Source: Diplosphaera chodatii
Taxonomy: Eukaryota; Chlorophyta; Trebouxiophyceae; Prasiolales; Stichococcaceae
Length of the DNA: 64,000 nt
Direction: 5' to 3'
Assembly: GCA_032358165.1 (NCBI GenBank)
Contig: JAALGY010000011.1
Span: 744,001 to 808,000, forward strand
Each line of letters starts with the position of its first letter. The stretch's first letter is position 1. A program made the position numbers and the translations under genes. The notes beneath the pieces are model-generated. The model ran no database searches. It saw only the letters and a list, made by a program, of their open reading frames with translations, and was not told the DNA's origin. Of the stretch, positions 58,791-64,000 are shown one piece after another.

Positions 58791-61683
58791 ATGGCACAGG
58801 CGCATCGATTGCTAGCAGTCATGGCAATGCCAGCGGCAGGCGGCGAGCCGCCGAGGGCGCAGAAGCTGCGCATCATGTTCAAGGGGGCAAAGCTGGTCGA
58901 AGTCACGGCGCCGCTGCGTGATGCGCTTGGGGGTGAGGCCACCACTTTGTAAGCAGGTCCAGTAGGGGCTGCCGATGGCTGCACGCCTGTCGCAGCATTG
59001 GCCGCCTGCTCTGCTTTTCTTCCTGACAGACTCAGCGAACCAGGGGCTGCACGCAACCTGCTGGCGCAAGGCGGTTTCCGGCATAGCTGCAATTGCCCAC
59101 TGGACCTGGTATCCATCACCTGCGTTGGCCACCCGAGGCTGCTCGGGATGCTGCATATTCCCCTCCGCACTCGTGCTGATGCTTGCTGATGTTGTGCAGC
59201 CACCGAGGCGGCCAGAACAGCAAGCGGCCTGAAGCAGCTCCACCAAAGCGGCGTCAGTGGAGGCAGTGCGCGGGAAGATGCCCAGTTGCCATCAGACCTC
59301 ATCGATTTCCTGAGCCGCGAGATGGAGGAGTGCCTGTCACCTCTCGGTGAGACTCTTGCGAGGTGGCCGTACTTGATACGGCAACCTGCACCAATGGTAC
59401 GCACTTGACCACGTTACCGGTTTCCTTTAAAATACTGCATGTTGCGCACATCGCAGGCAGCTGGGTGGATGAGACGTTTGCGAACGGACACCAGGCAGCG
59501 AGCGACCACATCGCAGCGGACGCCACGCAGGCTGTCCCTGCACCATCGCAGCCCAGCAGCACAAGCCTACCTGCCAAGGTGAGAAGACCCTGCAGACGCC
59601 GTCAACCACAATCCAATGCCCATGCTCACAGGCATCCTGCACATGTAGAGTCTTCTGCACCTCAATGAGCCCTGTCCCCTGTCAAATGTGCTGCCAGGCC
59701 ATGGTGACGGCTGCGCACAGCCGCCTCAACAAACCGTCAACCTCGTTCATCAGGCCCTGCAGCGTAGATGCGACGCAGTGGTGGGAGCAGGCGGCGGCTG
59801 CAGGCGCCCGCAGCTCTGAGGCCAGCTCCACACGGGAGGGCGCATTCATGGACGCGCCCAGCCCTGGCAGCGTCAGCAATGGCTTTGTGCCGTTCATTGG
59901 GTACGCCCCGATTTCAGCCACGTTTCCTGGAACCGCGACACACGTCACATCTTCTCTCTCGTGCCTCATTGCGGGCGTCAGCAACGTCGCAGCAATTCAG
60001 TGCCAGTGCCCAGTCCAGAGCAGGTTGGTGGAACTTTGGGTTGCAAGTTGGCTGCATTGCCACTCTGAGTCAGCGTTGTCATCAGGTGGTGATCCTAAAA
60101 CCCGGTGCAGGCACCATGATGGCACCGCGCAGCCAGGCATGCCAGCCTGGCCGTCCAGCCAGGCAGCCGCTGCGCCGGCTGCCGGCAGGGCAGCACCTCA
60201 GGAGGCGCCGAGCGCCAGCACCGCTCCCGCACAGCCGGAGCACAGGCGGCAGGAATTGCCGGAGCAACGGCATGCGTCAGCGCCCCAGCACCAGCCACAG
60301 CACCAGCTTCAACGACAGCATGCTGCATCGAAGCCGCAGCAGCAGCAGAAGCCGCAGCCGCGGGTCTCCGCCAAGCCGCGGCCAAAGCCTGTCGACTGGC
60401 TGGCCGCGGAGGCGACGCCGATCACTGCATCGCCCCGGCGGGATGCCTCACCTGCTGCAGCACCACAGCAGCGACCAGCAGGGGCCACAGCTCTGCCGTC
60501 GTTGCAGCGCCCCAAGGGGCCTGGCGCCGCCAGCAACAGTTCGGCAGCAGCAAGCAGAGGCAGCAGCATCCCCCGCTCAGCAACATCCTCCCCGCAGCCA
60601 GAGTCCACCGGTGCGCGCCAGCAATCCCCGGCGGCCGTGCAAAAAGGCTCTCAAACTCAGAAAAGCAGCAGCGGGGCCAAGCGTAAGGGCTCGCCAGAGG
60701 CAGCCCATGCATCCGCCGCCAAGAGGTCCTCGCCGGCTGCATCCCCAGCGAGGCGCCCCGTTGCCCAGGGCAGCCGCCAGACGCTGCACAGAGGCACCTC
60801 GCCGCTGGCGGCACGCAGCCAGGCGCCAGCGGCGCCAGCCAGGCAGGAGAGCCACAGGCTCGGCAACGCAACTGCTGCCCGTCCAGCTGGTACGACAGCC
60901 GCTAGGGCTGGCACTGCTGTCACGGCTGGCAGCGCCACCAAGGCCGGCAGCGCCGCTGCGGGCCGTCCAGCAGCAGCAGCAGCGGCGGGTGCGCCCGTGC
61001 TCAGCAGGGGCGGCGCTGCAGGAGAGCCTGTCGGCGGCTTTGGTGCCGGCCAGTGGCACGGCTTCCGGGAGGGCCAGATCGTGTGGGCCAAGATGGCCGG
61101 CTTCCCGCACTGGCCAGCACAGGTTTGCACATCCTTCCACCCTGAAGCAGCACCCAGCCACTGGTGCATATTGTGTCACCCATGTTTTGGGCACTAATTG
61201 GCGCCATGGATGCGTGTTGAGCTGTGGACGCCTGCTCTTTCGATCTCGTTACACCCAAGCCGCTCTGTAGGTTTGACCTCACTGACACGGCCATTCTGCC
61301 GGCTGTCACAGGTACAGGCGCCCACGCCTGCGGCACAGCGAGTGCGGGAGCCAAGCATGCAGCGCCCTGTCTTTGTGGTGTTCTTTGGTACTGCCGACTT
61401 CCAGGTGAGTGCACTTGCTTCTGCATATGCTGACATGGATCAAGCATGCTCACAAGCCCACGTCCATGGGCATGCACTGCCACTGCAAAGTCGCCGAGAT
61501 GTGCCCATGCCGGGCTGAATGTCAGTGTTCAACCAGCATTCCCTGCATGCTTTGCAGTGGCTACCGGCTAGCAAACTGACACGGTTTGGGGACAATTATC
61601 GTGCGCGCGCAGCAATCCACGACGCACAGCTGCAGCAGTCGTTGGACAATGCCTGGTGGCACCTGGGAGAGCCGAAGCCCTGA
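58791..61683 (+). CDS. PWWP-domain protein (probable chromatin reader)
   Basis: Seven exons agree in phase and give 614 residues: 58791-58932, 59200-59346, 59457-59578, 59698-59900, 60111-61122, 61312-61404 and 61558-61683. The N-terminus has RAQKLRIMFKGAKLVEVTAP, which looks like a ubiquitin-like beta-strand pattern, then a helical part (PSDLIDFLSREMEECLSPLG). A long Ala/Pro/Gln/Ser-rich basic linker with PKPVDWLA follows. The C-terminal PWWP domain spans three exons: GFREGQIVWAKMAGFPHWPA, RPVFVVFFGTADFQ and WLPASKLTRFGDN. PHWP replaces the canonical PWWP, as in many members; the aromatic residues expected of a methyl-lysine cage are present. A second in-frame ATG is at 58821. PWWP assignment is firm; the function of the N-terminal part is unknown. 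Confidence 0.83.
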
Positions 61684-62475
61684 AGATAGTTATCATGTCA
61701 GCCATGCAGCAGGGCCGTGAACATGTGGTCGCCCTTTTACAGACACCGGCCCCCAGCTGGCGGCATAAGCCGTGGAGTAGCGAGCACTTATGCTTGAGGT
61801 TGGACAGCTGGAGTGCTGAGACGAACAGCAGAGAGGGCGGCACAGTGGGACATCTTGTGCAATCAGGCAACACAGCATCAGCAATGCCATGGCAAGCATC
61901 ATACTGCAGAGCTTGGTGAGGGCAAAGTACATGGTACATGTGGAGCGGTGATCATGCAGTGCATTTTGCACACCATGGTTTGGCACAGTAGGTTGGTGCA
62001 TAGCGAGAGAGACAGCACGATTGGTGTGCTGGGGTTTTGGCAAGCACTGCAAGCACACTAGCTATGGTATCATGCAACGCATTGCATCAGGAATTGTCTA
62101 GCTATGGTTCAACTACATGTTGGGTGTGGTGCACGCGCACAGTCAGTGGTGTGCGTGGTGCAAAGGGTGGCATGGTGAATCCGGTGGCTTATTGCTATCT
62201 CTTAAAGCCAGGCCATCTGATGACAGAGCGTTTGCAACAGTCGTCAGCGAATCTCCGTTGAAAAGCGCTCGACAGCCCACTTGCTGATGATGCTTCTGGA
62301 CAAAACACACACCTCATGCTGCCATCAAAATGCATCGGCAGCTGTGTGCTGTTGAAGCGGCTGTGTATGTAAAGCTCAGCAACTTCCTATTAGCAGATGC
62401 GCCAAGTGTGTTTGGTTGAACAATGCCCGCATGAATGCCTGCCGATTCTTCTCGCTAAGGTTTGCAGCAGTCGCA
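61684..62475. other. Convergent intergenic gap
   Basis: 792 bases between the stops of the PWWP gene (+) and the EGY-type protease (-). Contains repeated GTGTGGTGCACG-like and TAGCTATGGT words but nothing I would call a gene. Confidence 0.5.
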
Positions 62476-63961
62476 TCATAGGAACAGGTTAGACTGTGAT
62501 GCGACGTCGTCAGTAAATCCGCCCGCTGGCGCCATTGGCAGCAACACAAGGAGAGCGGCAAAGATGAGGGCTGCGGCGGCAATCTGTAAGCATGAAAAAT
62601 AGCGGCACATGAGCTCAGCAACGCAAAACTCAACAGCAACATGAGAGCCCCGTTCAACGGGCTGTTGGCAGCTGCATGACAGCAGAGTGCTGCAGTTGGC
62701 GGTCGCAGCAACACCTTGCCCTCTACATGAAAGCAGCCAGTCTGTCCGGCCTCTACATGTCGCCGGTCAAGCGGACGTGGCCCCGCCCCAAGCACCCCGC
62801 GGAAACAAACACACCGGATTCGCACGCTCCGTTGCGCACCTGGCGGCTGGAGGAGGGCGGGGTGACGCTGTCCTGCAGCACCGCCTCGGGCGAGCGCTGC
62901 ACGATGAGGATGTACAGGCCGAAGGGCAGCGCCAGGCCGCTGCCCAGCACACCCAGCCCCAGCCCGATGTACGTGAACAGGGACGTGAGGCTCAGCGCCG
63001 CCCTCCCAAAGGCACCCTGTGGTGAAACGATGCAGTGGCCACCATCACGCCTGAGGACTCCGGGGCCGACATGTATGCACCTGCACACTGGGCGCTGCCA
63101 CGGTGACCCTGGCAGCGCCGACGCCAACCTGCGCGTTGCGGGGTCCTGGCATCAGGGTTCAGGGTAGGGTTATGGCATCCAGGGTGGCGACGCCGCACCT
63201 GCACGATGCGGCCGCCGTCGATGCTGCCCACGGGCAGCAGGTTGAGCGAGGTGGACACGAGGCCCGCCCAGCCAGCCACCAGGAAGGGGTGCACCATCAC
63301 GCTGCTCCCCTGCAGCGCCCGCTCCCCCAGCACCCCCTGCAGTGTGTCCAGGCAGAGGTCTTGCTACAGGGGCATGACCTCTAAACGAACCTACCATGTG
63401 GCGAAGCACTGATAGGTAAAGGATGTTTCGAAGGCGAGATCAGCTGCAGGAGAGTCTGCGAGCGATGCGGCACATAGATGTCATCACTGCTGTCCGAGTA
63501 GCGCACCTGCATGAGGCTGCCGAGAGCAAGGCTGGTCTGGAAGAAGTCTGTTGGCACAGACACCAGGCCCTCCTGCGAGGCAGCACACACAGCTGCTGAG
63601 TACAGTGGTGGAGCAAAGGTGTGACCCTGGTCGAAGAACCCAGCTTGCTCTGCTCAAAATCCTTTGCCAGGCCCACTGGAACAGCGAATGCTGACACAGC
63701 AATAGGGCAGTGGGGTGTTCATCTGCATCTGTATCTATATATATATATATATATATAGATATATCATCACACCTGGCCGCCAGCTGAGAAGACCAGGCCC
63801 GCCACGAACAGAGCCGCTGCCACAGCTGCGCCCGCTGCGGGGCCGGCGACAGACACGTCGAACAAGTCTGTCCGCTTGGGCACCATGCTGCGGAAGGGCG
63901 TGACGGAGCCAAAGCAGCCGACAACGCCGTTAGGTATCAGGAACGATGGGCCCATCTTGAC
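62476..63961 (-). CDS. EGY-type plastid site-2 protease (M50 family), C-terminal part; 5' exons off the right edge
   Basis: Intramembrane metalloprotease of the EGY group, chloroplast membranes. Five minus-strand exons, all in phase 0: 63961-63773, 63572-63507, 63336-63199, 63016-62840 and 62583-62476 (TGA), 225 residues. They match the region after the HExxH helix: SFLIPNGVVGCFGSVTPFRS, FDVSVAGPAAGAAVAAALF, VHPFLVAGWAGLVSTSLNLL, then PVGSIDGGRIVQ (the Asp is the third zinc ligand), GAFGRAALSLTSLFTYIGLG, LPFGLYILIVQRSPE and a last membrane helix. The HExxH exon would lie just beyond 64000, so activity cannot be judged here. The last residues are short compared with plant EGY1 and EGY2. Confidence 0.9.
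63735..63757. repeat. (TA)n microsatellite
   Basis: About eleven TA units within the intron 63573-63772 of the EGY-type protease gene. AT-rich against a GC-rich background. Confidence 0.95.
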
Positions 63962-64000
63962 CTGCATGTTTCCAAAACAGCAAGCACCATTTACTCAGGA

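Noticed and set aside
59768..61270. Second 500-codon plus-strand frame, Arg-rich, overlapping the PWWP linker exon
   Set aside because: It is the +1 frame of a GC-rich low-complexity exon; the PWWP frame has the domain, the phase-matched exons and the expected splice sites.

Overview
The window is nuclear DNA of a photosynthetic eukaryote, most likely a green alga; trebouxiophyte is my inference. It is GC-rich. Genes are split into many short exons (about 30-300 bases) joined at GT/AG borders. The gene content is that of a plastid- and mitochondrion-bearing cell: PsaD of photosystem I, a violaxanthin de-epoxidase-related protein, an EGY-type plastid intramembrane protease, nuclear-encoded complex I and complex II subunits, LSG1, Sen2 and a prenyltransferase alpha subunit. 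Exon borders were read by eye from splice signals, phase agreement and known protein family motifs. No transcript data or search was available.

Layout. 0.4-21 kb is mostly housekeeping: 3' part of psaD (+), an unnamed conserved membrane protein, probably plastidial (+), a VDE-related gene (+), SDH3 (-) head-to-head with SDH4 (+), the 20 kDa complex I subunit (-), a FAM136A/DUF842 gene (-), LSG1 (+) and a first F-box/LRR gene (-). 22.6-41.5 kb is a minus-strand cluster of three TIR-NB-ARC-LRR receptors (called NLR1, NLR2 and NLR3 here). Between NLR2 and NLR3 lies about 5 kb with no gene I can assign, edged by related short repeats. 42.6-44.2 kb holds an unrecognised gene with one membrane helix and a long Q/P/A-rich region. 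45-52.6 kb holds three more F-box/LRR paralogues in tandem on the minus strand. 53.1-64 kb returns to housekeeping: SEN2 (+), the FTase/GGTase-I alpha subunit (+), a PWWP-domain gene (+) and the C-terminal part of an EGY-type M50 protease (-, running off the right edge).

How it fits together. The most notable region is the receptor cluster, which has F-box/LRR genes on both sides. NLR1 and NLR3 share collinear low-complexity upstream exons, so they are copies of one gene. NLR1 carries 21 LRRs of exactly 24 residues, including a 144-bp duplication with one mismatch. NLR3 has lost the introns that NLR1 and NLR2 share, and its TIR exon lacks the usual acceptor. This looks like a fast-evolving recognition locus inside an otherwise ordinary gene-dense region. 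The head-to-head pair of complex II anchor subunits is a second point of interest.
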